From Halapricum desulfuricans (GTDB taxonomy: Archaea > Halobacteriota > Halobacteria > Halobacteriales > Haloarculaceae): DNA of 64,000 nucleotides. The position numbers were made by a program, and so were the translations under genes. A model generated the notes under the pieces. The model was not told the DNA's origin and did no database searches. It worked only from the letters and a program-made list of their open reading frames with translations. Where the stretch lies: positions 1,054,001-1,118,000 of the forward strand of contig NZ_CP064787.1 in assembly GCF_017094505.1 (NCBI RefSeq), in the 5' to 3' direction. How positions within the stretch are numbered: position 1 is the stretch's first letter; every line of letters starts with the position of its first letter. Shown piece by piece: positions 17,066 to 24,873 of this stretch.

Positions 17066-18123
17066 CGACGAATCAGGACTTCGACCCGGACGCGACGCTG
17101 CTCGACGCGAGCGATCTCAGCGTCGAGTTCGACACCGACGCGGGGACGCTCGTCGCAGTCGACGGGGTCGATTTTCGCGTCCGCGAGGGCGAGACGGTCT
17201 GTCTCGTCGGCGAATCGGGCTCGGGAAAGACCGTTGCGACAGAGTCGATCACCCGGCTGATCCAGGAACCGCCCGGACGGATCGACGGTTCCGTCGAATT
17301 CAGGGGACGGGACCTGCTGGAGATGGCCGACCGAGAGCTTCGCGCCGTTCGCGGGAATCGGATCGCGCACATCTTCCAGAACCCACAGGAGGCGATGAAC
17401 CACACGTTCACCGTCGGATGGCAGATCGCCGAGGCGATCCAGGTCCACGAGGACGTCCCCGACGCCGAGGCCAGAGCACGTGCAGTTGACCTCCTCGATA
17501 GAGTCGGTATCGACAACGCAAGCGCCAGGTTCGACGACTATCCCCACGAGTTCTCCGGCGGACAGAAACAGCGCGTGATGATCGCGATGGCGCTCGTGGG
17601 CAACCCCGACCTGCTGCTCGCCGACGAACCGACGACCGCGCTGGACGTGACCGTTCAGGCACAGATCCTCCGCCTGCTCGAAGACCTCCAGGAAGAGTTC
17701 GGCATGGGGATCCTGTTTGTCACTCACGACCTCGGCGTCGTCGCCGAGATCGCCGATCGGGTCGTCGTGATGTACGCGGGGAAGGTGATGGAACGCGGCG
17801 ACGTCTACCGGATCTTCGAGAAACCGGCTCACCCGTATACGCAGGCGCTGATGCGGTGTCTCCCCGGTCGAAGCGACGACAGCGGCGGTATTCCGGGATC
17901 GCTTCCGGACCCGACCGATCCGCCTTCAGGCTGCCGGTTCGCCGAGCGGTGTGAGCACGCTATCGAGGCGTGTACGGTCGGCAAACAGCCGCCGGAGTTC
18001 CCGGTCGAAGACGGCCACAGTGCGTCCTGCGTCTACTACGGTTCCGGATACGACAGCACTGTGGTGGCCGATGTCGACATCGAAACCGACGAAACGACCG
18101 CACAGGAGGCGACAGATGACTGA
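17062..18123 (+). CDS. ABC transporter ATPase, DppD type
   Basis: First ATPase of the peptide importer, 353 residues, cytoplasmic face of the membrane. Walker A is GESGSGKT near residue 50, the Q-loop IFQNPQEAMNHTFTVG, the ABC signature FSGGQKQRVMIAMAL, Walker B LLLADEPTTALDVT, and the H-loop FVTHDLGVVAEI. The C-terminal oligopeptide-transporter extension has the usual four cysteines (CRFAERCEHAIEAC, then SASCVYY), which in the family bind metal. Start and stop codons overlap both neighbours, so translation is probably coupled. Confidence 0.95.
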   Translation: MTTNQDFDPDATLLDASDLSVEFDTDAGTLVAVDGVDFRVREGETVCLVGESGSGKTVATESITRLIQEPPGRIDGSVEFRGRDLLEMADRELRAVRGNRIAHIFQNPQEAMNHTFTVGWQIAEAIQVHEDVPDAEARARAVDLLDRVGIDNASARFDDYPHEFSGGQKQRVMIAMALVGNPDLLLADEPTTALDVTVQAQILRLLEDLQEEFGMGILFVTHDLGVVAEIADRVVVMYAGKVMERGDVYRIFEKPAHPYTQALMRCLPGRSDDSGGIPGSLPDPTDPPSGCRFAERCEHAIEACTVGKQPPEFPVEDGHSASCVYYGSGYDSTVVADVDIETDETTAQEATDD

Positions 18124-19453
18124 ACCACTCCTCTCGGTTGTGGACCTGAAGAAGCACTACCCCCTCAAGCGTGGATTGTTCAATCGGACAGTCGGCGCAG
18201 TGAAAGCGGTCGACGGCATCAGCTTCGACCTCTACCCGGGCGAGACGCTCGGACTGGTCGGCGAGTCCGGGTGCGGAAAGTCGACCGCGGCTACCTCGAT
18301 ACTCCAACTGGAGGAACCCACCGACGGTGAGGTGATCTTCAACGGCGGCGGACGTTCGAGAGCGGACAGGAACCCCGACGGGACACACCCAAACGACGTC
18401 ACCACCTTCGACAAGCGGGAACTCAAGCGGTTCCGACGCAGCGCACAGATGATCTTTCAGGACCCCTCCTCGAGTTTCAATCCGCGGATGAGCGTCGGGA
18501 GTTCGATCGCTGAACTCCTGCTGGTCCACGGGATGACCGACCGCGACCAGCGTCGCGCGATCGTCGAGGACCTGCTTGAGCGGGTCAACCTCTCAGCTGA
18601 CGACTACGACCGCTATCCCCACGAGTTCTCCGGCGGGCAGAAACAGCGCATCGCGCTGGCCCGGGCACTGGTGTTGAACCCGGACCTGATCGTCGCGGAC
18701 GAGCCGGTTTCGGCGCTCGACGTCTCGGTGCAGGCGGAGATCCTCTCGTTGATCGACGACCTCCAGGCGGAGTTCGACCTCTCGTTGCTGTTCATCAGTC
18801 ACGACATGTCGACTATCCGCGAGATCTGCGACCGAGTCGCGGTGATGTATCTGGGCGAAATCGTCGAAATCGGGGACGCCGAGACGGTGTTCTCCGACCC
18901 GCAGCACCCCTACACAGAGGCGCTCCTGTCGTCGATTCCGACGACCGATCCGCGAACGCGACAGGAGGGGATCGAACTCCCCGGGACGGTCCCGAGTCCG
19001 GCGGACCCGCCGAGCGGCTGTCGATTCCACACTCGCTGTCACCGGGTCGTACAACCCGACCATCTTGAACTCGATCAGGACGTCTGGCGACGGCTGCTCA
19101 CCTTCCGGAAACGGGTCGAGGAGGGTGCGATCGACCTCGAGAAGGTCCGAGAGAGCATCCAGACGACAGACGACGCGTCGGACCCCCAGGCACTCAAAGC
19201 CGAAATCCGCGAAGAGTTCGATATCCCCCAGCAGATCGGCGATCAAACGGCTCGAGAGACAGTGTCAGAAGCCCTCGAAGAGCTAGTCGCGGGTCGACAG
19301 GTCAGTGCAGCGGAACTGCTCTCGGAGACGTTTTCGACGCCCTGTGAAGAGACCCGTCCCGAGTTCACCGACCACGGTTCGGGCCATCGATCCGCCTGCA
19401 TTCGCCACCGGGAGTCGATCGAGCCGCCGGCGATCAGCGCCGACGACGACTGA
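18116..19453 (+). CDS. ABC transporter ATPase, DppF type, with split C-terminal cysteine motif
   Basis: Second ATPase of the importer, 445 residues. Walker A is GESGCGKST, the Q-loop IFQDPSSSFNPRMSVG, the signature FSGGQKQRIALARAL, Walker B LIVADEPVSALDVS, and the H-loop FISHDMSTI. The C-terminal family motif normally packs four cysteines within about 40 residues. Here the first two (302, 308) and last two (410, 428) are separated by about 100 charged, helical residues. The catalytic core is intact. The ATG at 18116 overlaps the previous gene by 8 nt and gives the standard N-terminus; longer upstream reading is out-of-frame dppD sequence. Confidence 0.94.
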   Translation: MTEPLLSVVDLKKHYPLKRGLFNRTVGAVKAVDGISFDLYPGETLGLVGESGCGKSTAATSILQLEEPTDGEVIFNGGGRSRADRNPDGTHPNDVTTFDKRELKRFRRSAQMIFQDPSSSFNPRMSVGSSIAELLLVHGMTDRDQRRAIVEDLLERVNLSADDYDRYPHEFSGGQKQRIALARALVLNPDLIVADEPVSALDVSVQAEILSLIDDLQAEFDLSLLFISHDMSTIREICDRVAVMYLGEIVEIGDAETVFSDPQHPYTEALLSSIPTTDPRTRQEGIELPGTVPSPADPPSGCRFHTRCHRVVQPDHLELDQDVWRRLLTFRKRVEEGAIDLEKVRESIQTTDDASDPQALKAEIREEFDIPQQIGDQTARETVSEALEELVAGRQVSAAELLSETFSTPCEETRPEFTDHGSGHRSACIRHRESIEPPAISADDD

Positions 19454-19573
19454 TAGTGTAACGATTTACCGCGTCACTTCGTGCGGTCGACCCGGAACAG
19501 ACGTACAGTAATCACTAAGATGGAATTGCCGTACGCCCCTTCCGTATCGACTGTAATACGTGTGTGGAGTAGC

Positions 19574-19617
19574 GGTTCGCGTCCGAACGCGGGTTCGGAC
19601 ATGCCCGCCGTCGAACC
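19574..19617. other. Nested hairpin downstream of the ABC operon
   Basis: An 8-bp perfect stem GTCCGAAC/GTTCGGAC (19581-19600) sits inside an outer 6-bp stem GGTTCG/CGAACC. It lies between two genes whose 3' ends face it, so it may stabilise or end both transcripts. There is no U-tract, so a bacterial-type terminator is not claimed. Confidence 0.4.
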
Positions 19618-19623
19618 ACTAGT

Positions 19624-19722
19624 TCACGCACAGGACTCGCAGAGAGCGTGCCGTCGATAGACGGTCGGGCTGTCCAGTTCCTGCCCGCAGTGCTGACATT
19701 GGTGGTACGCTTTGACTTGCAT
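19624..19722 (-). CDS. 32-residue zinc-finger micro-protein
   Basis: A very short protein with two knuckles: C9-x2-C12 (CQHCGQEL) and C28-x2-C31 (CESCA at the C-terminus), 15 residues apart, the spacing of a four-cysteine zinc ribbon. Between them is a basic, His-containing turn (TVYRRHAL). Similar tiny cysteine-knuckle proteins are known to be common in haloarchaea. It starts ATG at 19722 and ends with TGA at 19624. The cysteine geometry supports a real gene despite its size. Function unknown. Confidence 0.7.
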   Translation of the reverse strand: MQVKAYHQCQHCGQELDSPTVYRRHALCESCA

Positions 19723-19856
19723 ACGATTGACCTCAGTGGAGTCGCAGGTAAAGGGGTTACAGAACGGGCGGGTTCTGCCTCTTTTTTAGGTCTGCCAAAA
19801 ACGCTGGTAGGAGAGGAACGCTTTTGCCGGGGCCGAACAAACTATGTATCCGAACC

Positions 19857-20078
19857 ATGAAATCCGAAGATCTCCAAGAGATGCTCGAACAGAACGGCGA
19901 GCTGATGGTCGCGGTCAGCGAGTTCGACCAGCCCCTCGAATTGCATCTGCACGACGCCGAGATCGGCGACGAGACAGTTCGGCTCCGCCTGACTGACGGC
20001 GTCCTCGAGTTCGACGTCGACGAGGTCACCGGGGCCTGGCAGCACACCCACTCGCTCGCAGACCTCGGCCTCGAATAA
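19857..20078 (+). CDS. Conserved hypothetical protein, 73 aa
   Basis: A small acidic protein that is mostly predicted beta strand after an initial helix: SEDLQEMLEQNGELMVAV, then LELHLHDAEIGDETVRLRL, VLEFDVDEVTGAW and a short C-terminal helix. It has no membrane segment, cysteine cluster or known motif. The ATG at 19857 is preferred over an in-frame ATG at 19824. It is convergent with trmO, 18 nt apart. I do not recognise a function; codon use and acidity match its neighbours. Confidence 0.7.
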   Translation: MKSEDLQEMLEQNGELMVAVSEFDQPLELHLHDAEIGDETVRLRLTDGVLEFDVDEVTGAWQHTHSLADLGLE

Positions 20079-20096
20079 CTGCGGATCGCTGTTTTC

Positions 20097-20588
20097 CTAG
20101 ACGAACCGATCGTCGGCGTACTCGCGGCCGTCGCCGTCGGCCGCGGCGGCGATCCAGCCGCTCTCGGTCCGGTCGGGGACGTCGAACTCGGGGACGAACG
20201 GTTTGACGTCCAGAAGCGGCGTCCCGTCGAGGACGTCGATTCCGGTGACGGTGAGTGTCGCGTCGTCGACGTCGTCGACAGCGACGACCGAAATTCCGAT
20301 CGAGTTCGGCCGTCGCGGCGCGCGCGTCGAGAACAGCCCGTGTTCGGTCGCGTCGAGAAACGGCGTGACGGTCAGATCAGCGTCCGCGTCGCTGGCGTGA
20401 AAGTGATACAGCAGGATACAGTGAGAGAACCCATCAAGGTCCCGCAATGCCGGCGCGTATTCGGGATCGAACTCGACGACGCCGGTCGTCTCCGCGGCCA
20501 CCGACGGCTGGATTGGCATCCCCTCGGCGCGATCGAACGGCGTCGAGATCTCGCCGATCGGTTCGTAGCTGATCGATCGATCGTCCAT
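20097..20588 (-). CDS. trmO: tRNA (adenine37-N6)-methyltransferase TrmO/TsaA family
   Basis: TrmO uses S-adenosylmethionine to methylate N6-threonylcarbamoyladenosine at position 37 of certain tRNAs. The 163-residue protein shows the family's beta-barrel features: EPIGEISTPFDRAEGMPIQP at the N-terminus, RDLDGFSHCILLYHFH, and the signature TRAPRRPNSIGISVVAV. It ends with GTPLLDVKPFVPEFD. The start at 20588 (MDDRSISYEPIGE) fits the family; 42 upstream in-frame codons overlap the promoter of dpsA and are not expected to be translated. It is divergent from dpsA. Confidence 0.92.
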   Translation of the reverse strand: MDDRSISYEPIGEISTPFDRAEGMPIQPSVAAETTGVVEFDPEYAPALRDLDGFSHCILLYHFHASDADADLTVTPFLDATEHGLFSTRAPRRPNSIGISVVAVDDVDDATLTVTGIDVLDGTPLLDVKPFVPEFDVPDRTESGWIAAAADGDGREYADDRFV

Positions 20589-20729
20589 ATTCCGAATTCC
20601 GATCGTCCGGTAATGACAGTTACGCTGTGACACCGGGTGGGCCCCTTGATCGTCACAGATTGCCGCAAACGTTTCCGCAACATCGAACTCTTGTTTTGTT
20701 TTGCGCAAATCCATTTCCGGATTGAGAAA

Positions 20730-20737
20730 CTATATGG
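20730..20737 (+). promoter_or_regulatory. TATA box of dpsA
   Basis: ACTATATG about 30 nt upstream of the dpsA ATG at 20764, giving a transcript start within a few bases of the ATG. Confidence 0.6.
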
Positions 20738-20763
20738 GAGTCGCGTTCGTATCGGTGATTGCA

Positions 20764-21300
20764 ATGAGCACTCAGAGAGAGATCCGCCAGCAGGCAGGCA
20801 CCGTCGAGGAGAACCAGCTTCGTCTCGAGCAGGGGAAAGCCGAGCAGATCGTCGAAGCGCTGAACACCGACCTCGCTTCGACGTACGTCCTGTACCACCA
20901 GCTCAAGAAACACCACTGGAACGTCGAGGGCGCGGAGTTCCGTGACGTACACGAGTATCTCGGCGAGGCCGCCGGGCGCGCCGAGGAGGCCGCCGACGAA
21001 CTCGCGGAGCGACTGCAGGCTATCGGCGGCACGCCGATCGCGAGCGGGAAGAACCTCGAGGAACACGCGCCGGTCGAACCCGAGGGCGAGGACGTCTATG
21101 ACGTCCGCACGTCCCTGGAAAACGACCTGGAGATCTACGGCGAGATCATCGAGAGCCTCCGCGATCACGTCGATCTCACGACAAACCTCGGCGACCACGC
21201 GACCGCCGAGATCCTCCGGCAGATCCTCGTCGAAGTCGAAGAAGACGCCCATCACCTCGATCACTACCTCGAAGACGACACGCTAGTCGTCAGCGAGTGA
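20764..21300 (+). CDS. dpsA: DNA-protecting ferritin-like protein DpsA
   Basis: Dps proteins form 12-subunit shells that oxidise and store iron and protect DNA. The 178-residue, four-helix protein shows the ferroxidase-site helix YHQLKKHHWNVEGAEF with its metal-binding His residues, then RDVHEYLGEAAGRAEEAADE with acidic ligands, as in characterised halobacterial DpsA. The C-terminal helix contains EVEEDAHHLDHYLED, rich in possible metal ligands. The TATA box 30 nt upstream fixes the ATG at 20764 over an earlier in-frame codon. Iron- or oxidant-responsive control is plausible but no operator is evident. Confidence 0.95.
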   Translation: MSTQREIRQQAGTVEENQLRLEQGKAEQIVEALNTDLASTYVLYHQLKKHHWNVEGAEFRDVHEYLGEAAGRAEEAADELAERLQAIGGTPIASGKNLEEHAPVEPEGEDVYDVRTSLENDLEIYGEIIESLRDHVDLTTNLGDHATAEILRQILVEVEEDAHHLDHYLEDDTLVVSE

Positions 21301-21310
21301 CCGAAGCGGT

Positions 21311-21549
21311 CACCCGCGCGAACGGACGTGAGCGCGAGTCCGACGAGCGACTAACGCGAGCGAAGCGAGCGGCAGGAGCGAGGACGGCTTTTGGTCGAGC
21401 TTTTGCAAGTGAGCAGCGCGGGACGCGCCGCGTCCCGCGGGCCGTACGGGCGACTCGCGGGTCGCCCGTACAACGAAGCGAACGCTGCAAAAGGTCGTAA
21501 TGTACGCCCGCAACACTACCGGGCGAGCAACTACTAGTAGGCACGGCGG
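21311..21549 (+). repeat. 239-bp direct repeat, copy A
   Basis: Matches 27537-27775 without gaps at about 231 of 239 positions. It contains GCGAGCGAAGCGAGCG-type dyads, a GCGGGACGCGCCGCGTCCCGC hairpin (21419-21439), CGGGCGACTCGCGGGTCGCCCG, a CGCCCG-9 nt-CGGGCG hairpin and the palindrome CTACTAGTAG. Its last 70 bp recur at 24095-24166. No protein is supported. It begins 10 nt after dpsA. Confidence 0.85.
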
Positions 21550-21611
21550 AAGTGACATTGTGTGGCAGTATCCTTCTCTCAGATGCCGTCGAGCAGGCTG
21601 TCGTGAGCCTT

Positions 21612-22073
21612 TCACTCCTCGCGGTTCCCGTACGCTTGCTCACCCCACCCATAGTCGGACACGTCGTCGTTCCGTTCGATGTAGTTCTCCAGCACCTCCT
21701 GTACCACTCGGCCGAGATCGTCTACTTCATCGTTGATCATCGAAACCGTACTCGAATCGAGCGACGCAGTCGCGTCTCGCTCCCGCCAGTCGTCCGGAAT
21801 CGTCGGGGCGTCGAAGCGAAGGCGGTCCTCTGTTGGGTCCCAGTAGAAGTCCAACGCCTGGAACAGGCCGAAGTCGCTCACGATTCGAATCTGCGCTTCG
21901 TCGAGGGTTGTGTACTCGCCCCACTCGTTAAATCCTTCCTCCCACGCCCCCTCCTGGAGCAGGTCCTCGATGTCCTCGCGGTAGAAGTCCTCTGACCCGA
22001 GCGTCTCGTCTTGCCACTCGAATTCTCGCGGCGTCCCTCGGTTCGAGAGGTCCGGCGGTTCTGGAACGTCCAT
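21612..22073 (-). CDS. Hypothetical acidic protein, 153 aa
   Basis: An acidic, soluble protein with no signal peptide, membrane segment or cysteine motif. The sequence is aromatic-rich in places (WQDETLGSEDFYRED, FNEWGEYTTLDEAQIRIV, GLFQALDFYWDP), and the C-terminal third is a predicted helix. It follows the CBS-domain gene by 37 nt on the same strand, so the two may be cotranscribed. It lies just inside repeat copy A, at the edge of the accessory block. I do not recognise the family. Confidence 0.65.
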   Translation of the reverse strand: MDVPEPPDLSNRGTPREFEWQDETLGSEDFYREDIEDLLQEGAWEEGFNEWGEYTTLDEAQIRIVSDFGLFQALDFYWDPTEDRLRFDAPTIPDDWRERDATASLDSSTVSMINDEVDDLGRVVQEVLENYIERNDDVSDYGWGEQAYGNREE

Positions 22074-22110
22074 CAGGAATCACCCACAGCCCTTCGGACA
22101 ACTGAACCGG

Positions 22111-23316
22111 TCATCCGCCGAGCCACCACCCGTAGAGGCGCTGTTGGGCCTCGTTGTCAGGGCGACGCTCCGATTGCTCGTATGTTTTCCCCTTGAGTAT
22201 CTGTCGCTCGACTTTGTTCGCGGCCAGTCTGAGGGCGTGGGAGGCACCGTATCCTTCAGCATCGGCTGAGAAATAGCCACGGTCAGTCACCAGTCGAATC
22301 CGGGCGAGCACCAGCGATACGCCCCGAGATTGTTCTTTGTGTTCCTGGAGTTCAATGCTGGCTTTGATCACGCTCATCTCAGCGTACTTCGAGGTCATGT
22401 CCTCGATCAATGCGGAGACAGCGTCGTAGTCCTCGCTTTCCAACAGATCGAGCCCGAACACCTGTACTGCGCTCCGGTCGTCCTGTTCCCAGGTGAGTGC
22501 CTCGAGGATATCCGTTTTGGTGAGTAGGCCGATGGGTTCATCGCTCTCATCATCGAGGACGACCACCGAGGAGATCTCCCGGTTGAACATCGTTTCGACG
22601 ACGTCGTCGAGAGTCCCGCTTTGTCGAGCCGTGACGACGACGTCGGACATCAGGTTCCGTATCGGCAGATCGAGCATACGATCGGAATCGCCCTCACGCG
22701 CTCCCATTCCACCGGGGCTCTCACCGCCACCTCGGATCCCGAAGTCCCCTGATGAGCCGCCCTGGCTCTTGGTTCCGCCCCGCGTCGTGAAATCGACGAC
22801 GTCGTACAGGCTGACCATTCCAACGGCTTCGCCGTCCTCGATGACGGGCAGGTGGGCGATTCGTCCTTCTCGGAGCGTGTTGAGGGCTTTCCCGATTGTC
22901 GTGTCGGGGGTCGCACTGATCAGTTTCTCCGTGTACGCGTCCGCGACCGATGCGGCACGGAGGAAGGACTGCACTGCCGTAAGGACGCTATCGCCAGTCA
23001 CGACACCGACGATTCGGTCGTCGTCCAAGACAGGGAGCGTTTTGGCACCGCTGCCGATCATGAGTCGCGCGACTTCGCGGACGTCTTCGGTTCGGTTGAC
23101 AGTCGGGACGTGCTGTACTCGTGATCCAACCTTCGCCGACGGCTGGTTAGAGGACTCGGCCAACTGTCGGCGGCTCACGACGCCCCGGTACTCGTCACCG
23201 TCTGTTACAACGACGGCGTCGAGTTCCTGATTCTCGAACGCCCCCGCGACTTTGGAAAGTGGGGTCCCAATATCGAACTCAGTATACTTCGGCGACACGA
23301 TTTCAGCAATGTCCAT
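22111..23316 (-). CDS. Multi-CBS-domain protein with C-terminal HPF/RaiA-like domain
   Basis: CBS motifs pair to bind adenosyl ligands and sense cell energy state. The 401-residue protein has four: about residues 1-55 (MDIAEIVSPKYTEFDIG), 66-120, 130-180 and 218-280 (IRNLMSDVVVTARQSGTLDD). A flexible Gly/Ser linker separates the third and fourth. Residues about 290-385 form another domain, with KYAEMSVIKASIELQEH and ADAEGYGASHALRLAANKVE resembling the ribosome-hibernation factor HPF/RaiA fold. This assignment rests on strand and helix pattern and is less certain. No membrane segment. It could link nucleotide level to ribosome dormancy (inference). Confidence 0.82.
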   Translation of the reverse strand: MDIAEIVSPKYTEFDIGTPLSKVAGAFENQELDAVVVTDGDEYRGVVSRRQLAESSNQPSAKVGSRVQHVPTVNRTEDVREVARLMIGSGAKTLPVLDDDRIVGVVTGDSVLTAVQSFLRAASVADAYTEKLISATPDTTIGKALNTLREGRIAHLPVIEDGEAVGMVSLYDVVDFTTRGGTKSQGGSSGDFGIRGGGESPGGMGAREGDSDRMLDLPIRNLMSDVVVTARQSGTLDDVVETMFNREISSVVVLDDESDEPIGLLTKTDILEALTWEQDDRSAVQVFGLDLLESEDYDAVSALIEDMTSKYAEMSVIKASIELQEHKEQSRGVSLVLARIRLVTDRGYFSADAEGYGASHALRLAANKVERQILKGKTYEQSERRPDNEAQQRLYGWWLGG

Positions 23317-23496
23317 GTGTGATCCAGCAGGCGGAACCGCACAGTAATGTCGTGCTTAACCGGTCCTGAGGGAGTGTGAAAATGTGACCCGCACACTGTC
23401 GGGGGAAAACTACTGGCAGGCATAGTAACATTGGCGTGTGACTACTTAGTCCAGTAAGCTGGTGCAAACAGGACGAGCGTGAATCGTTCGTCGGCG

Positions 23497-23802
23497 TCAC
23501 TTTCGTCCGCGAGATATTTCGCAGTGCTGTACTTGCCCAACCTCTCTCACCTGTGTCGAGTCGAGTTCGTGAACGACTTCGACGAACAGGTCTGAGCGCT
23601 CCACCTCGACGATACGCAAGAAATTGTCATCACGTAACTCTCGGAGCGGTTCCAGACCCTCCTCCCCCTCGGTGAGTTCGTCCCAGACTCGGCGTGGGAC
23701 AGTACCGTCAGGGAACTGCGTTCGGAGAAGGTCGAGGCGGTCGATAAGCGCACGGTTCAGCAGGAGTGATGTATCCGAGACGACGCGTCCGTTACTCGGC
23801 AT
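23497..23802 (-). pseudogene. PIN-domain toxin (VapC-like), frameshifted and truncated
   Basis: PIN toxins are Mg2+-dependent RNases. The first 82 residues are typical: VVSDTSLLLNRALIDRLDLL with the first catalytic Asp, PRRVWDEL with the catalytic Glu, then NFLRIVEVERSDL. After HELD the frame turns into unrelated sequence and stops at residue 101, whereas relatives run to about 150-160 residues. Reading another frame just after HELD gives LDTGERGWASTAL, resembling the expected D-x-GE motif, so a frameshift is likely. A further protein-like fragment ending LFAPAYWTK runs to 23442 in a third frame. The start overlaps the end of the antitoxin gene. Confidence 0.7.
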
Positions 23803-24058
23803 AGTCGAGATCTTCTTCGAGTTCCTGTTCGCCGTAGTGGCGAGTGATTTCACGCTCGCCGAGGATTTCTTGGAACTCCCGTTTCGACAGTTCTGCCAGC
23901 GCTCGTGCTTTCCCAAACGAGAGAACGTCACGGGCATACAGCGAGACGGCCAACTCTCGCTTCATCGCGGACGACCGCTCCCCCTCCGGGGGCTGTAACG
24001 CGTCGTAAACGTCGTCGTCGATTTCGATCGTCGCCGTACCGGACGTAGGTGGACGCGA
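23792..24058 (-). pseudogene. UPF0175-family antitoxin, start codon lost or unclear
   Basis: Reads as a UPF0175 antitoxin, whose family pairs with PIN toxins: TATIEIDDDVYDAL, then SLYARDVLSFGKARALAELS, then SKREFQEILGEREITRHYGE and an acidic tail ending DLDYAE. The stop overlaps the PIN start, the usual toxin-antitoxin layout. The N-terminal strand has no ATG, GTG or TTG before an upstream stop codon near 24061. Only 35 bp further upstream begins a partial copy of the 239-bp repeat. The first available ATG lies inside the domain (MKRELAVSLYA), so the gene is probably broken at its 5' end. Confidence 0.65.
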
Positions 24059-24094
24059 TTATTGAGTGTTTGACTGGACGTACGAAAGCACACA

Positions 24095-24166
24095 GCGAGC
24101 GCTGCAAAAGGGCGTAGTGTACGCCCGGAACACTACCGGGCGAGAAACTACGAGTAGGCTCGGTGG
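24095..24166 (+). repeat. Partial copy (about 72 bp) of the tail of the 239-bp repeat
   Basis: Corresponds to the last 70 bp of copies A and B: CGCTGCAAAAG, the CGCCCG/CGGGCG hairpin with its 9-nt loop, then CTACGAGTAGGCTCGGTGG. Several substitutions indicate it is older than the A/B pair. Confidence 0.7.
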
Positions 24167-24384
24167 GACTGAAAACGACATATGTCGAGGGTACTTCGTC
24201 GGAAATAGCTAGAATATAATACGAACGGCGTGTTGAATACAGACTCTGTCGCTTGCGTGTTTATACGGTGCATTAATAGTTCAGATTTCGGTCGAATGCT
24301 GTTGAGAATCAGTAAGCCCTGAATAATTACCTCTCGTGCCGGAAAGAGTGGGATAGTCAACAGGATACCCTCGAAGAAATTCCC
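24167..24384. other. AT-richer non-coding stretch
   Basis: 218 bases with lower GC than the surroundings and many TATA-like tracts (GAATATAATACG near 24212, GTTTATACGG near 24260). It probably holds the promoter of the three-gene set that starts at 24385. No coding frame is convincing. Confidence 0.4.
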
Positions 24385-24873
24385 ATGCATTCTGAAAATG
24401 TGAGCAGTAGCAGGGACAGCCGCGACAACAGACAGCCCCGCTGGGCATATCTCCTCCTGGCCTGTCTGGTGTTTCTCGGCAGTGGCGCCATCTACGGTGG
24501 AGTGAGTTTGATCCTCGATCCCACTGGTAATATCCTCGGCATCCCCTTCGAATGGATACAGGATTCCCCGTTCGGAAGCTACCTGATTCCGGGCGTTTTC
24601 CTGCTGATCGTGCTTGGGTTCGGGTCGTTTGTTACAGCGTTTGGCATCGCTCGCCGACAGCTCTGGGCGTGGCCGGCCGGCCTCGTGCTCGGACTCATCA
24701 CGGTCGTCTGGATCGGCGTTCAATACGCTGTCATCCAGCAGTATTTCTTCCTCCAGCCGGTCATCGCCGGCGTCGGAACCACGATAATCGTACTGCTCCT
24801 GCTGCCCTCGATGCAGAGTTATTATCAAGCGAACGCCGCCCTGGCCCGACTCGGGATCGTTCGTCGTCGATGA
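24385..24873 (+). CDS. Four-helix membrane protein, unknown function
   Basis: A 162-residue protein with a short charged N-terminus and four clear membrane segments: YLLLACLVFLGSGAIYGGV (24-42), YLIPGVFLLIVLGFGSFVTA, WAWPAGLVLGLITVVWIGV and PVIAGVGTTIIVLLLLPSM. The basic C-terminus (ARLGIVRRR) suggests a cytoplasmic end. The stop overlaps the next start (ATGA), and that gene in turn overlaps the metal ATPase gene, so all three appear cotranscribed. It might assist metal homeostasis, but nothing in the sequence proves it. Confidence 0.75.
   Translation: MHSENVSSSRDSRDNRQPRWAYLLLACLVFLGSGAIYGGVSLILDPTGNILGIPFEWIQDSPFGSYLIPGVFLLIVLGFGSFVTAFGIARRQLWAWPAGLVLGLITVVWIGVQYAVIQQYFFLQPVIAGVGTTIIVLLLLPSMQSYYQANAALARLGIVRRR

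Noticed and set aside
21297-21540. Short frames inside the 239-bp repeats
   Set aside because: The same sequence is open in several frames only because of its hairpin-rich GC composition; products are Arg/Ala-rich without motif, and the copies differ by substitutions that show no coding pattern.
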